Shown piece by piece: positions 9,398-17,124 of a stretch of 33,420 bases of DNA. Position 1 is the stretch's first letter. The number at the start of each line of letters is the position of its first letter. Position numbers and translations under genes: made by a program. Source of the stretch: Candidatus Aerophobota bacterium (lineage in GTDB: Bacteria; Chlamydiota; Chlamydiia; Chlamydiales; Simkaniaceae). The stretch spans positions 1-33,420 of the forward strand of contig NVUK01000013.1 in the NCBI GenBank assembly GCA_002401865.1. Reading direction: 5' to 3'. A model generated the notes under the pieces. That model was not told where the DNA came from. It worked only from the letters and a program-made list of their open reading frames with translations, and did no database searches.

Positions 9398-10744
9398 TTA
9401 GCTTTCAATATTTTGCCGGATGAGCGCGATTTGACGTCTTAGTGTTTCATCTTTTTCGTGCAGTATGGTTATTTTTTTACAAGCGTGTAATAGAGTAGAG
9501 TGTGTTTTCCCTCCAAAATAACCCGCTATTTTTGCTAGGGAATCGGAGAGAAGATCTCTACAAAGGTACATAGCCACTTGGCGCGCAAGCGTTATCTCTT
9601 TTTGTCTACTAGAGCCTCGAATATCTGACTCTCTTACTTGGTACATGGAAGCCACACTCATTAAGATACGTTCCACAGATATTCTGCTCGAGATAGGGGA
9701 TTGAAAAAAATCTCCTAAAATATCATCTACCAAGTCAATTGTTGGCTTTTTGTCCATAAGCCTACAATAAGCTCCAAGACGGTTTAAAGCGCCTTCGAGT
9801 TGGCGCACGTTTTTATAAATATGCTCAGCGATATAAAAAGCTGTATCCGCGCTAATTTCAAGCCCTTTTTGCTCTGCCTTATGTTGCAAGATAGCTACAC
9901 GTGTTTCCAAATCAGGAATACCTACATGGCCTACAATACCCCACTCCATGCGGGCAATCATCCGCTCGGATAAGTTAAGTTCTCCGGGTGGTTTATCACT
10001 GGTAATTACAATTTGCTTACTTTCATTGATTAAAGTTTCAAACATGTTACAAAACTCTTCTTCAAAGTTAAGGCGATTTTGTAAAAACTGAATATCATCG
10101 ACGAGTAGTACATCTAAAGAGCGGTAATGCCGCTTCATTTTGTCTACAGACTTGTTGCGTAAATGATAAACTAGGTCGTTGATAAAACTCTCTGTTGTAA
10201 TACATTCGAGCTTTGTTCGTTTACGCTTGCTATGAATAAGGTGTCCTATGGAATGGAGTAGGTGTGTTTTCCCAAGCCCTACGCCTCCATGAATAAAAAG
10301 TGGGTTGTATGTCTTTCCAGGCTTTAGAGCTACGCCATAAGCGGCGGACTTGATAAACTGGTTGGAAGGCCCTTCTATAAAGGTATCAAAGCAGTAAAGA
10401 TCATTTAAGGATACATCGTGTAAAAGAAGTGTTTTTTTCTTCTTTTCGTTCTCTTTTTTAGGAGTAAGGGGTTTTGTTTTTTGACGCGTTGTTTCTTGCA
10501 CCATAAAATGGATAGGTAGTTCTTTTTTTTCGCTACAACCGAGTAGTGTGCTCAATGTTTGAAAGTAGTTCTCTAGTAGATAGTTTTGAACAAAAACATT
10601 GGGAACAATTAATGTAAGAACACCTGCATCAAAGGAGTGAAAATCGATAGGTTTAATCCAGTTTGTATACTCGATTTTGGAAATCTCCTTACACACCATA
10701 GATGTAAAAGTTTCCCAAGGATTTTCTTGTGTACAAGTGGTCAT
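9398..10744 (-). CDS. dnaA: Chromosomal replication initiator DnaA
   Basis: A 448-residue DnaA of usual length. Domain I covers about residues 1-80, followed by a short lysine-rich linker. The AAA+ core has Walker A GGVGLGKT (153-160) and Walker B VLLVDD (212-217). An arginine in IARMEWG (about 265) sits at the usual arginine-finger position. The C-terminal domain IV contains GGKTHSTLLHACKK (411-424), where most DnaA proteins have GG(R/K)DH(T/S)TV, so Thr replaces the usual Asp. DnaA opens oriC in its ATP form. Chlamydiae usually encode two copies; by its neighbours (TPR gene, rsmH cluster) this one would match DnaA2 (CT275, recalled from memory). It reads toward the ComF-like gene, and the MFS gene lies behind it on the same strand. 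Confidence 0.95.
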   Translation of the reverse strand: MTTCTQENPWETFTSMVCKEISKIEYTNWIKPIDFHSFDAGVLTLIVPNVFVQNYLLENYFQTLSTLLGCSEKKELPIHFMVQETTRQKTKPLTPKKENEKKKKTLLLHDVSLNDLYCFDTFIEGPSNQFIKSAAYGVALKPGKTYNPLFIHGGVGLGKTHLLHSIGHLIHSKRKRTKLECITTESFINDLVYHLRNKSVDKMKRHYRSLDVLLVDDIQFLQNRLNFEEEFCNMFETLINESKQIVITSDKPPGELNLSERMIARMEWGIVGHVGIPDLETRVAILQHKAEQKGLEISADTAFYIAEHIYKNVRQLEGALNRLGAYCRLMDKKPTIDLVDDILGDFFQSPISSRISVERILMSVASMYQVRESDIRGSSRQKEITLARQVAMYLCRDLLSDSLAKIAGYFGGKTHSTLLHACKKITILHEKDETLRRQIALIRQNIES

Positions 10745-10800
10745 AAATTTATCCGATTTATTGATGTTTAAAAAAGACTTTTTTCATGTTATAAACAATG

Positions 10801-10809
10801 TTTTCCACA
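10801..10809 (+). promoter_or_regulatory. Single DnaA-box-like 9-mer upstream of dnaA
   Basis: TTTTCCACA differs by one base from the consensus TTATCCACA. It lies 57 bp upstream of the dnaA start, in a 210-bp AT-rich gap between dnaA and the MFS gene. DnaA autoregulation through a box in its own leader is well known in other bacteria. Only one close match is seen, so this is not evidence for oriC. A chance match in AT-rich sequence is possible. Confidence 0.3.
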
Positions 10810-10954
10810 GGAGAAAAGTGCTTTTTTTTTCGACGGTACACTAGCATTCTTTTTTCCCTTTTTGCAACTAAAAAACTCTTTTTTTTTCACGCCTATCTTA
10901 AGATACTGATTATCAATTTAAAGTGAAAGCAACGGTTTTGTTTGTTGTTTTTTT

Positions 10955-12154
10955 CTAAGAGGTTGTTGAGGGTTTGATCACGAGCTTTGTAGAGAGCTTC
11001 ATAAGCAGGCACAGAGCAAAAAAGTAGAGGGGCATAGGTAACAGGGTGCCATTGTGTAAAAGTCCCATACCTAGCGTAAACAGAGATATTAAGAGGTAAT
11101 AGAAAAAGCCAAATAGGCTTGTTGCTGAGCCTACGCACCACTTGTAGTCAACAAGGGCTAGAGATAGAGCGTTGCTAGTGACGAGACAAAAGCCCGTGAC
11201 AATCACCATTTGAATACTTAGGGAAAAAACGATCATCGCTGTATCTGAAAACATGGCGTAGTGCTTGATTAAAGCGGTGATTGAAAAGAGTAGCGCGGCC
11301 ATGGTCATAGTGGTAATACCCCAGCGCATAATTTGTAGCGAAGAGTAAAGCTTATTCAATTTTTTAGACACAAGGGTTCCCAGTATGATTGCCAAGACAA
11401 TGAGTATAAAACTAAAACTGTAGGAGAGAGGGGATAGGTGTAGGTTATCGATTAAATAGAAAGCCCCTTCTGTAAAGTAGCTGAGCCATACACCATTAGC
11501 TGCTGCAACAATGAGACCAAATCCAAGTACTTTTTTATCTGATAAGAGGTGTTTAACTATTTTCAAAAAGTGGTGGTGTTGCCTGCTCTCTTTATGGTGC
11601 GTTTCCGGAAGCTTATAGACAATAGTAAGTATTAATAGGAAAGTGACGCCTATTAAGAGAGTGAACACATTGCGCCACCCATAAGAGTAGGCTATAAAGC
11701 CGCCTATGATGGGCCCTAACGCAGGGAAAAGCCCTAGTGACCCTCCGATGAAGGAGTAGACTTGTCCCAGCCTTGAGCCCTCGAAGCTGTCTCGACAAAT
11801 TGCTTGCCCCACTACGCTACCAGTGCTGCCGCCAAAGGCTTGAATAAATCTTCCAAGCATAAGAATTTCAATGTTTGAAGAGATGTAGCAAACAGCAGAG
11901 CCCAAAGCAAAAATGATAAGGCCTAATAATATAGAGGGTTTTCTGCCATGTTTATCAGAGATTCTACCCCAAAATAGAGTGCCGAGGGCAAAACTAAAAA
12001 GGTAGATGGTGAGAGTAAACTGAGCCATGGAAGCGCTAGTTCCAAAGCTGGTGGCGATTAGAGGAAGAGAGGGAGTGAATATGGTTTCAGCGAGTTGAGG
12101 CAAACCCACAATAAGAACAAGTAACCAGATAGAGAGTAGCAGCGCTCGCTTCAT
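10955..12154 (-). CDS. Bcr/CflA-type MFS drug-resistance transporter
   Basis: A protein of about 399 residues with roughly 12 hydrophobic segments. It begins KRALLLSIWLLVLIVG and continues LAETIFTPSLPLIATSFG, the P-S-L-P pattern of the Bcr/CflA (DHA1) subfamily. The cytoplasmic loop after helix 2 is GRISDKHGRKPSILLG, a clear MFS motif A. Helix 4-5 shows RDSFEGSRLGQ and a GPIIGGFIAY motif C, typical of proton-driven exporters. The ATG at 12154 is chosen over an upstream one because it leads straight into helix 1 and has a GGAG sequence 10 bp before it. Members expel small toxic molecules or metabolites; the substrate is unknown. It is divergent from the GNAT-methyltransferase gene. Confidence 0.85.
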   Translation of the reverse strand: MKRALLLSIWLLVLIVGLPQLAETIFTPSLPLIATSFGTSASMAQFTLTIYLFSFALGTLFWGRISDKHGRKPSILLGLIIFALGSAVCYISSNIEILMLGRFIQAFGGSTGSVVGQAICRDSFEGSRLGQVYSFIGGSLGLFPALGPIIGGFIAYSYGWRNVFTLLIGVTFLLILTIVYKLPETHHKESRQHHHFLKIVKHLLSDKKVLGFGLIVAAANGVWLSYFTEGAFYLIDNLHLSPLSYSFSFILIVLAIILGTLVSKKLNKLYSSLQIMRWGITTMTMAALLFSITALIKHYAMFSDTAMIVFSLSIQMVIVTGFCLVTSNALSLALVDYKWCVGSATSLFGFFYYLLISLFTLGMGLLHNGTLLPMPLYFFALCLLMKLSTKLVIKPSTTS

Positions 12155-12239
12155 AAAAAAAGGACTCCATTTAAGTCTCAGATTTGCAAATTCACTATAA
12201 ATAAGTATAGATAAATGCACACAAAGATTTCTCGATAAA

Positions 12240-12255
12240 TAATAAGTATTAATTT
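12240..12255. repeat. 16-bp AT-rich sequence repeated at 30374-30389
   Basis: TAATAAGTATTAATTT occurs here, between the divergent MFS and GNAT-methyltransferase genes, and again identically at 30374-30389, upstream of the 90-aa gene. A related core, AGTATTAAT followed by an A-run, sits upstream of the 186-aa gene. Both copies lie in likely promoter regions. A shared regulatory or upstream promoter role is possible, but AT-rich chance similarity cannot be excluded. Confidence 0.3.
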
Positions 12256-12303
12256 AAAATACGACTTAGTTTTTAAGGTTTAAGTAAATAAAAGAGGTTG
12301 ATT

Positions 12304-13674
12304 ATGCAAGCTGTTGTTGAATTGCGTATAGAAAACTATACAGACAGACTTTGTATTAGAGCTTATACAGAAGAGGATTATGAAGACAGTTTGTCTATAT
12401 ATTCCGATCCTGAATTGACCCAGTTTTTTGATCATGGTAAGCCACGATCAAAGTTAGAAGTGGATATATATTTAGAGGAAAGAAGTAGTGGTTTAAAAAA
12501 AAGAGGCCTGCCTTTGGGTCTGTTTTCTGTTTTCTTAAAGGATAATTCTATTTTTTTAGGTCAGGTAGATGTTGTACCTACAGGGGATCCAGGAGAAGTA
12601 GAAATTGGTTGGATATTTCGAAAAAATTTTCAAAGTTTAGGATATTGTTCGGAAGCTGTAAAATCATTCTTAATTCCATTTATTATCAACCTTTCTGAAA
12701 GAGGCGTAAAAGTTGCGGGGCAAGTGATAAATAGAATTATCGCAACAGCTCACCCTAAAAATAAAGCGTCTCAAAGAATTATGGAAAAAATGGGGCTAAC
12801 TTTTTATAAAGACGCGTTGCGCTACGCTGGAAATCCTCGAAATTGGTATGAGTTTAATTTAAAAAACAAGGGTGCAGAAGAAGTGGAGATTAAATGGAAT
12901 CCAAAAATTTATAGTGAGTTGTCTCTTGCTCAAAACAGAGCAGCTTCAAAAGTATTAGAGGTTCTACAAGTGAAAGACACTTGTGATGTTTTAGATGTTG
13001 GGTGTGGAGATGGGAAGTTTTCAGCAAAGCTTGCAAAGATTGCGAACCAAGGATTCGTCTTAGGTCTGGATAAATCTGTTGAAATGATCGATTTTGCTAG
13101 AAGCAACTATGGAAAAGAGCATTACCCAAATTTGAGTTTTTCGGTGCAGGATGCTCAAGAAATTGATTTCAAAGAAGAGTTTGATTTAGTGTTTTCATCA
13201 TTTGCTTTGCAATGGTTTAAAGACAAGGCCCTTTTTTTTACAAGAGCGTATAAAGCTCTAAAAACAAATGGGGAGATATGTGTTGTTACTCCATTAGCAG
13301 TGAGCAGTGAACTGGAATATGCAATAGAAAAGGTAATAGAGTCCTTTGATTGGCATCGGTTTTATAAAGATTTTCATCCGAATTGGTATTTTGTGGGAGA
13401 AGATAGTATCAGTAATTTGGTACAGGAAAGTGGTTTTAAAATAAGCTATTTGGATACGTATGATCAAGAGACAGTTTTTTTATCAAAAAAAGATTTTGAG
13501 AAGTATGTTCTGCTTTGGTTTCCTTATCTTAAGCCTCTAAGTGAAGATTTAAGAGAATCTTTTTTTCTTCAAGTTATAGAGAAGTATTACGCAATGTTAC
13601 CTCCACAACAAGACAGTTCTATTCTAATGAGAGTGCCAGTAATGTCTCTAGTAGCTTCTAAAATTAGTATTTAA
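12304..13674 (+). CDS. GNAT acetyltransferase - SAM methyltransferase fusion
   Basis: A protein of about 456 residues with two catalytic-type domains. Residues 8-185 look like a RimJ/RimL-type GNAT N-acetyltransferase. NFQSLGYCSEAV (about 108-119) stands for the acetyl-CoA loop, and AHPKNKASQRIMEKMGL is the classic late GNAT helix. Residues about 200-456 form a class I SAM-dependent methyltransferase with motif I DVLDVGCGDGKF (228-239), the acidic LGLDKS after strand 2, and FSSFALQWF, as in Tam/BioC/UbiE-like enzymes. Substrates of both halves are unknown. ATG 12304 is preferred to an in-frame TTG at 12298 because AGAGG lies 6 bp before it. It diverges from the MFS exporter, so a modify-and-export pair is conceivable but unproven. 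Confidence 0.85.
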   Translation: MQAVVELRIENYTDRLCIRAYTEEDYEDSLSIYSDPELTQFFDHGKPRSKLEVDIYLEERSSGLKKRGLPLGLFSVFLKDNSIFLGQVDVVPTGDPGEVEIGWIFRKNFQSLGYCSEAVKSFLIPFIINLSERGVKVAGQVINRIIATAHPKNKASQRIMEKMGLTFYKDALRYAGNPRNWYEFNLKNKGAEEVEIKWNPKIYSELSLAQNRAASKVLEVLQVKDTCDVLDVGCGDGKFSAKLAKIANQGFVLGLDKSVEMIDFARSNYGKEHYPNLSFSVQDAQEIDFKEEFDLVFSSFALQWFKDKALFFTRAYKALKTNGEICVVTPLAVSSELEYAIEKVIESFDWHRFYKDFHPNWYFVGEDSISNLVQESGFKISYLDTYDQETVFLSKKDFEKYVLLWFPYLKPLSEDLRESFFLQVIEKYYAMLPPQQDSSILMRVPVMSLVASKISI

Positions 13675-13707
13675 TTGCAAATCTTCTGAGAGAGTGATAC
13701 GCCGTTT

Positions 13708-14721
13708 TTATTCGAGATCTTTTGCTAAGAGTTCAATTGCTTCGGTTATAGCCGTGATGAAGTGGGGTTGAACAGGCGCATGACCGGCATCTTTTAGTAT
13801 CCACAATTTACTGTTAGCCCAGTTTTTATGCAGTAGTTCCGCTTGTTCTTTTTTACAGATAAAGTCGTCTTTTCCATGGATAATAAATGCAGGTAAATGG
13901 GAAATTTTATCCATATTGGATAATAGTTGGTTTTCTTTAAGAAAAAACTGGTGCTTGGCAAAGTGAAAAAAAGCACGTTCCATACTTAAAGCCATAGGTT
14001 CATTTTCAAGATAACTTTGGATGACAGCAGGATCAGGATTGGGAGTGGTACCATGCATAACCCACTTAAGAAAATGCTTAGCCATTTGCATGTGAACATG
14101 GGGATCAGGATCTATGATCTTGTCATAACAGGCGGATACAAGATCTCTTTTTTCTTCATCACTAAATGGAGCTAAAAATGCTGCATAAGCTTCTGGAAAA
14201 GATTCTCCCATGCCATAGAGTGTATGTAAATAATCTTGCTCTCTACCAAGAACGATAGATCTTATCACAAACCCTAGACAAGAGTCAGGGTGACTTTGTC
14301 CATAAGCTACCGCCAATAAAGCTCCCCATGACCCACCAAAACAAGCCCATCGGTCTATTTTTAGGTGATTACGTAAAAGCTCAAGGTCATGGATAATGTG
14401 CTGTGTAGAGTTTTCTTCCATGCAAGCAAAAGGTTTAGACCGCATAGCACCTCTTTGATCAAGCATCACAACATACCAAGTGTCTAAATCAAAAAACCTG
14501 GTCATAGCAGGGGTGCATCCAGCGCCAGGCCCACCATGAAGAACTACGACAGGTATGCCTTCTGGGTTACCAAACGTCTCATAGTATATTTCGTGCAGAT
14601 CGGATACTTTTAAATAGCCCTGTTCATGGGCATTAATTGTGGTATTTGTCATAGCATCTCCATGTAAATTCATGCTCCAAATTATGGAAAAGATAAATAA
14701 AAATTGCTTCAATATTCGCAT
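13708..14721 (-). CDS. pip: Prolyl iminopeptidase-like alpha/beta hydrolase with N-terminal signal-like segment
   Basis: A 337-residue alpha/beta hydrolase of the proline iminopeptidase family. It shows oxyanion motif HGGPGAG (62-68), MLDQRGAMRS (87-95), nucleophile motif GGSWGA (129-134, Ser131), an acid near IHGKDD (281-286) and DAGH with the catalytic His at about 314. The family removes N-terminal proline from peptides. The ATG at 14721 has AAGGAA upstream and gives a hydrophobic leader of about 22 residues, so the product may be exported. A second ATG at 14652 with GGAG 5 bp before it would give a cytoplasmic enzyme of usual length. The motif GAMRS departs from the common GCGRS. It is convergent with the GNAT-methyltransferase gene. 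Confidence 0.85.
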   Translation of the reverse strand: MRILKQFLFIFSIIWSMNLHGDAMTNTTINAHEQGYLKVSDLHEIYYETFGNPEGIPVVVLHGGPGAGCTPAMTRFFDLDTWYVVMLDQRGAMRSKPFACMEENSTQHIIHDLELLRNHLKIDRWACFGGSWGALLAVAYGQSHPDSCLGFVIRSIVLGREQDYLHTLYGMGESFPEAYAAFLAPFSDEEKRDLVSACYDKIIDPDPHVHMQMAKHFLKWVMHGTTPNPDPAVIQSYLENEPMALSMERAFFHFAKHQFFLKENQLLSNMDKISHLPAFIIHGKDDFICKKEQAELLHKNWANSKLWILKDAGHAPVQPHFITAITEAIELLAKDLE

Positions 14722-14907
14722 GTCAATTTCCTTGATTGTTAAAGAACAAATTAAAACAAAAAGAGGTAAAAAAACAATTGATTTATTTCGATAGGCTAGT
14801 AACGGTTTAGATGAGTAAAGAATGTGTCTTGCAACATTTATTCTCATGAAAAATTGTTCAATGAGAAGATTCTGTGTGTAAAGTTTATAGACTTTTTAAG
14901 TTAAGCG

Positions 14908-14937
14908 TTGAAAAAAAAAGTATAAACAGATTAAAAT
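14908..14937 (+). promoter_or_regulatory. Candidate sigma-70-type promoter for the tandem glycosyltransferase gene
   Basis: TTGAAA at 14908-14913 and TAAAAT at 14932-14937 are separated by 18 bp and lie about 70 bp upstream of the ATG at 15011. This is found by eye only. The surrounding sequence is AT-rich, so false matches are likely. Confidence 0.35.
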
Positions 14938-15010
14938 CGCGCATAATTTTTCCCTATAACATGTGCAATAATGCGTGCATGGACAAGGCCAGACAACGAG
15001 GATGTTTTTT

Positions 15011-16690
15011 ATGAAAAAAGTAGTGGGCGGAGCTTTATTGCTGCTAGGTGTTTTAGCATGTGGTTTTTTTGGAAAAAAAGCTTTAACTCGGTGGCAGCCA
15101 GAAATAAAAAATGTAAAAGTATCTACTGTTGCAGAAAGTTTAGCCAGGGTGTGCACTCCTTCAGCGGAAAAAAATGTTGAAATTGTGGTTATTGCCTCAG
15201 ACTGTGAAGGGTATTGCACTCGGCAAATAGAGAGTTTTTTATCTCAGCAGTATGGCGACTTCCATGTTACCTATATGGAACATGGCTCTACAGATGAAAC
15301 GTATGCTAGGGCTTTACATGCTGCGTCTAAATGCACAGAGGGGAAAAAACTTGATATCGTACGTTTAGAGAAGGGAAAAAATATTGTTGAAGGACTTTAC
15401 CACCACATCCATGGTCTGGATCCTGAAACATTAGTGATGGTTTTGGATGGATTTACATTTTTATCTCATGAAAAAGTATTAGAACATATCAACCATGCCT
15501 ATGCTAACCCAGATGTGTGGATGACATGCTCTAGAGAGATTAATCATCCCAATTATGACGGGCTTAAAGGGGAAAATTTTTCTGATACGTTGAGAGAGGC
15601 TAATCGCGCGCATGCAAAAAAAGTGCCGACGCTTTTTGGAGCGGTTTCTTTTTATGCAAAACTAGGTATGGAAATCAAGCTTTCAGACTTTATTAAAGAG
15701 GGCCATTTTAAACCAGCATTCACCCCGGTATTACTTACTCTTCCAATGTATGAAATGGCCAGTGGTCATCTACATTTTATGGAAGAGGTGATGACTGTGC
15801 ATGCAGATAAAGGCAAATCACGTGAGCAAAAAGAAAAAATAGAGCTGCACAGTACTGTGCGCTTTTTAGCTAAAAAAGAGCCCTACACGGCATTGTCACA
15901 TTTATCTATGCCGATGGTTGCAAAAACAGCGTGTGATGTGGCCATCTTTTCGCAAGATAAACCTTTGCACCTTTATAGCGCTCTTGAATCGATTAAGAGC
16001 TATTTACCTATGAGTGGCAAAATTTCTGTTATTTATATGGCTAGCGACAAAGAGTTTGAAAGAGGTTACTTGCAAGTAGAAAAAGCGTTTAAAAAAGTAG
16101 ATTTTTTGCGTATTTCTGATTTTGAAGGGGGCGACTTTTCAGCCCTTTTTAGCTCTGTAGTTACCCCTAGGAGAGGAGAGTCTCCTTATACTATGCTCAT
16201 TACCGACACGCACTTTTTAACCAGTCCTATTGATATTCAGGCGTGCCAAAAACTGCTGAGTCAAACTCATGCAGACACCTTTCTTCTCTCCATTGATCAG
16301 CAGAGATTGTCTAAAAGCACTCTTCCAGGGATTTTGTCCATTACCGATCAGTGTATGGCTTGGCAAGTAGATAGTAAGGGATACCCTTTCCCTTTTACAA
16401 TCGGTCTGTTTGAAAAAAAGAGGCTTAGTACACTTGTTAGCAGTACAGGTTTATCTAGTTGGACTGTCTTGAAAAAGCAGTTGGAGAAAAATCTTAAAAA
16501 GGGAAGTGTTTTACTCTCCTTTAAAGAAAATAAAACTGTAGCTATCGATCCAGTACTGTCTCATAAACAGTTAAAGAAGTGGGCGAAATGTCTTTTTGAA
16601 GGATACAAGATTGATTTAAAGGTTCTTGATGCTGATTTAGAAGAGATCAAGCAGGGCGATTATCCTCTTGTAAAAAGGGACCGTAAATAA
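15011..16690 (+). CDS. Membrane-anchored protein with two GT-A-like (family 2) glycosyltransferase domains
   Basis: A 559-residue protein. It begins with a basic Lys pair and a hydrophobic segment with a LACG stretch that could be either an anchor or a lipoprotein signal. About residues 45-200 follow the GT2 pattern: VEIVVIASDCEGYC, then an SFLSQQYGDFHVTYMEHGST nucleotide-binding segment, then VMVLDGFTFLS at the DxD position. From about residue 300 a similar order recurs: CDVAIFSQDKPLHLYSALES, ISVIYMAS, then TMLITDTHFL. This suggests two tandem Rossmann-like GT-A folds. A cytoplasmic GT would not need an export signal, so topology and activity are uncertain. ATG 15011 is preferred because GAGG lies 9 bp before it; upstream starts would add residues ahead of the signal. 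Confidence 0.55.
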   Translation: MKKVVGGALLLLGVLACGFFGKKALTRWQPEIKNVKVSTVAESLARVCTPSAEKNVEIVVIASDCEGYCTRQIESFLSQQYGDFHVTYMEHGSTDETYARALHAASKCTEGKKLDIVRLEKGKNIVEGLYHHIHGLDPETLVMVLDGFTFLSHEKVLEHINHAYANPDVWMTCSREINHPNYDGLKGENFSDTLREANRAHAKKVPTLFGAVSFYAKLGMEIKLSDFIKEGHFKPAFTPVLLTLPMYEMASGHLHFMEEVMTVHADKGKSREQKEKIELHSTVRFLAKKEPYTALSHLSMPMVAKTACDVAIFSQDKPLHLYSALESIKSYLPMSGKISVIYMASDKEFERGYLQVEKAFKKVDFLRISDFEGGDFSALFSSVVTPRRGESPYTMLITDTHFLTSPIDIQACQKLLSQTHADTFLLSIDQQRLSKSTLPGILSITDQCMAWQVDSKGYPFPFTIGLFEKKRLSTLVSSTGLSSWTVLKKQLEKNLKKGSVLLSFKENKTVAIDPVLSHKQLKKWAKCLFEGYKIDLKVLDADLEEIKQGDYPLVKRDRK

Positions 16691-16715
16691 CGTTTTTTTA
16701 TAGATAGTTTATTTA

Positions 16716-17117
16716 TTAAGCGTAACTTTGAGAAAGAGCGAGGGCTTGCCCTCGTATTGTGGCATCGTCACTATGGGTTAAACGTCCTACCTGAGTGAGC
16801 CCTTGCTGCGTGTATCCAAGCATAAAAAGAGTTTTGGCTCTATTAAGTAGTGTTGTCTCATCCATAGGATCTAGGCCGAGTGCTTTTTCTAAAAAATGGA
16901 GAGCGTCTCTGTGGTTGCCTAGCTCTAAATATAAAGCTCCGAGTGTTTGAATATCGTATACTTCAGGAGTGGTAGGTAATTTGGCAAGTGCCCCAAAAAA
17001 ATTAAGAGCGATACTGTAGTGTCCTTGCTTAATGTAATCATAACCGACAAAACGCAAATCTTCTAAATTATCTTTATTCCATCCCAAAAGCTGAAGCCAC
17101 TCTTCTTTTTTAGCCAT
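16716..17117 (-). CDS. Three-TPR protein resembling LcrH/SycD class II secretion chaperones
   Basis: A 133-residue all-helical protein with about three TPR units. The first is GYDYIKQGHYSIALNFFGAL, the second LGALYLELGNHRDALHFLEK, the third RAKTLFMLGYTQQGLTQV. Size, a short N-terminal helix and three TPRs match SycD/LcrH-type chaperones that hold type III translocators before export. General TPR scaffolds cannot be excluded. It lies 7 bp downstream of the 193-aa gene on the same strand, so the two are probably an operon. In Chlamydia trachomatis a TPR gene (CT274) sits in the same place between dnaA and rsmH, recalled from memory. Confidence 0.7.
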   Translation of the reverse strand: MAKKEEWLQLLGWNKDNLEDLRFVGYDYIKQGHYSIALNFFGALAKLPTTPEVYDIQTLGALYLELGNHRDALHFLEKALGLDPMDETTLLNRAKTLFMLGYTQQGLTQVGRLTHSDDATIRGQALALSQSYA

Positions 17118-17124
17118 AATGTAT

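Noticed and set aside
10745-10954. Possible replication origin next to dnaA
   Set aside because: Only one near-consensus DnaA box is visible; no box cluster or AT-rich 13-mer set was seen. GC skew would need to be computed.
14841-14867. Inverted repeat TTCTCAT...ATGAGAA upstream of the pip gene
   Set aside because: Seven-base arms with a 13-base spacer are not rare in AT-rich sequence; no T-run or link to a known operator, so it was not listed as a feature.
14896-15219. 107-codon minus-strand frame overlapping the glycosyltransferase start
   Set aside because: It is antisense to the signal region of a better gene, lacks a ribosome-binding site, and its product has no recognisable features.
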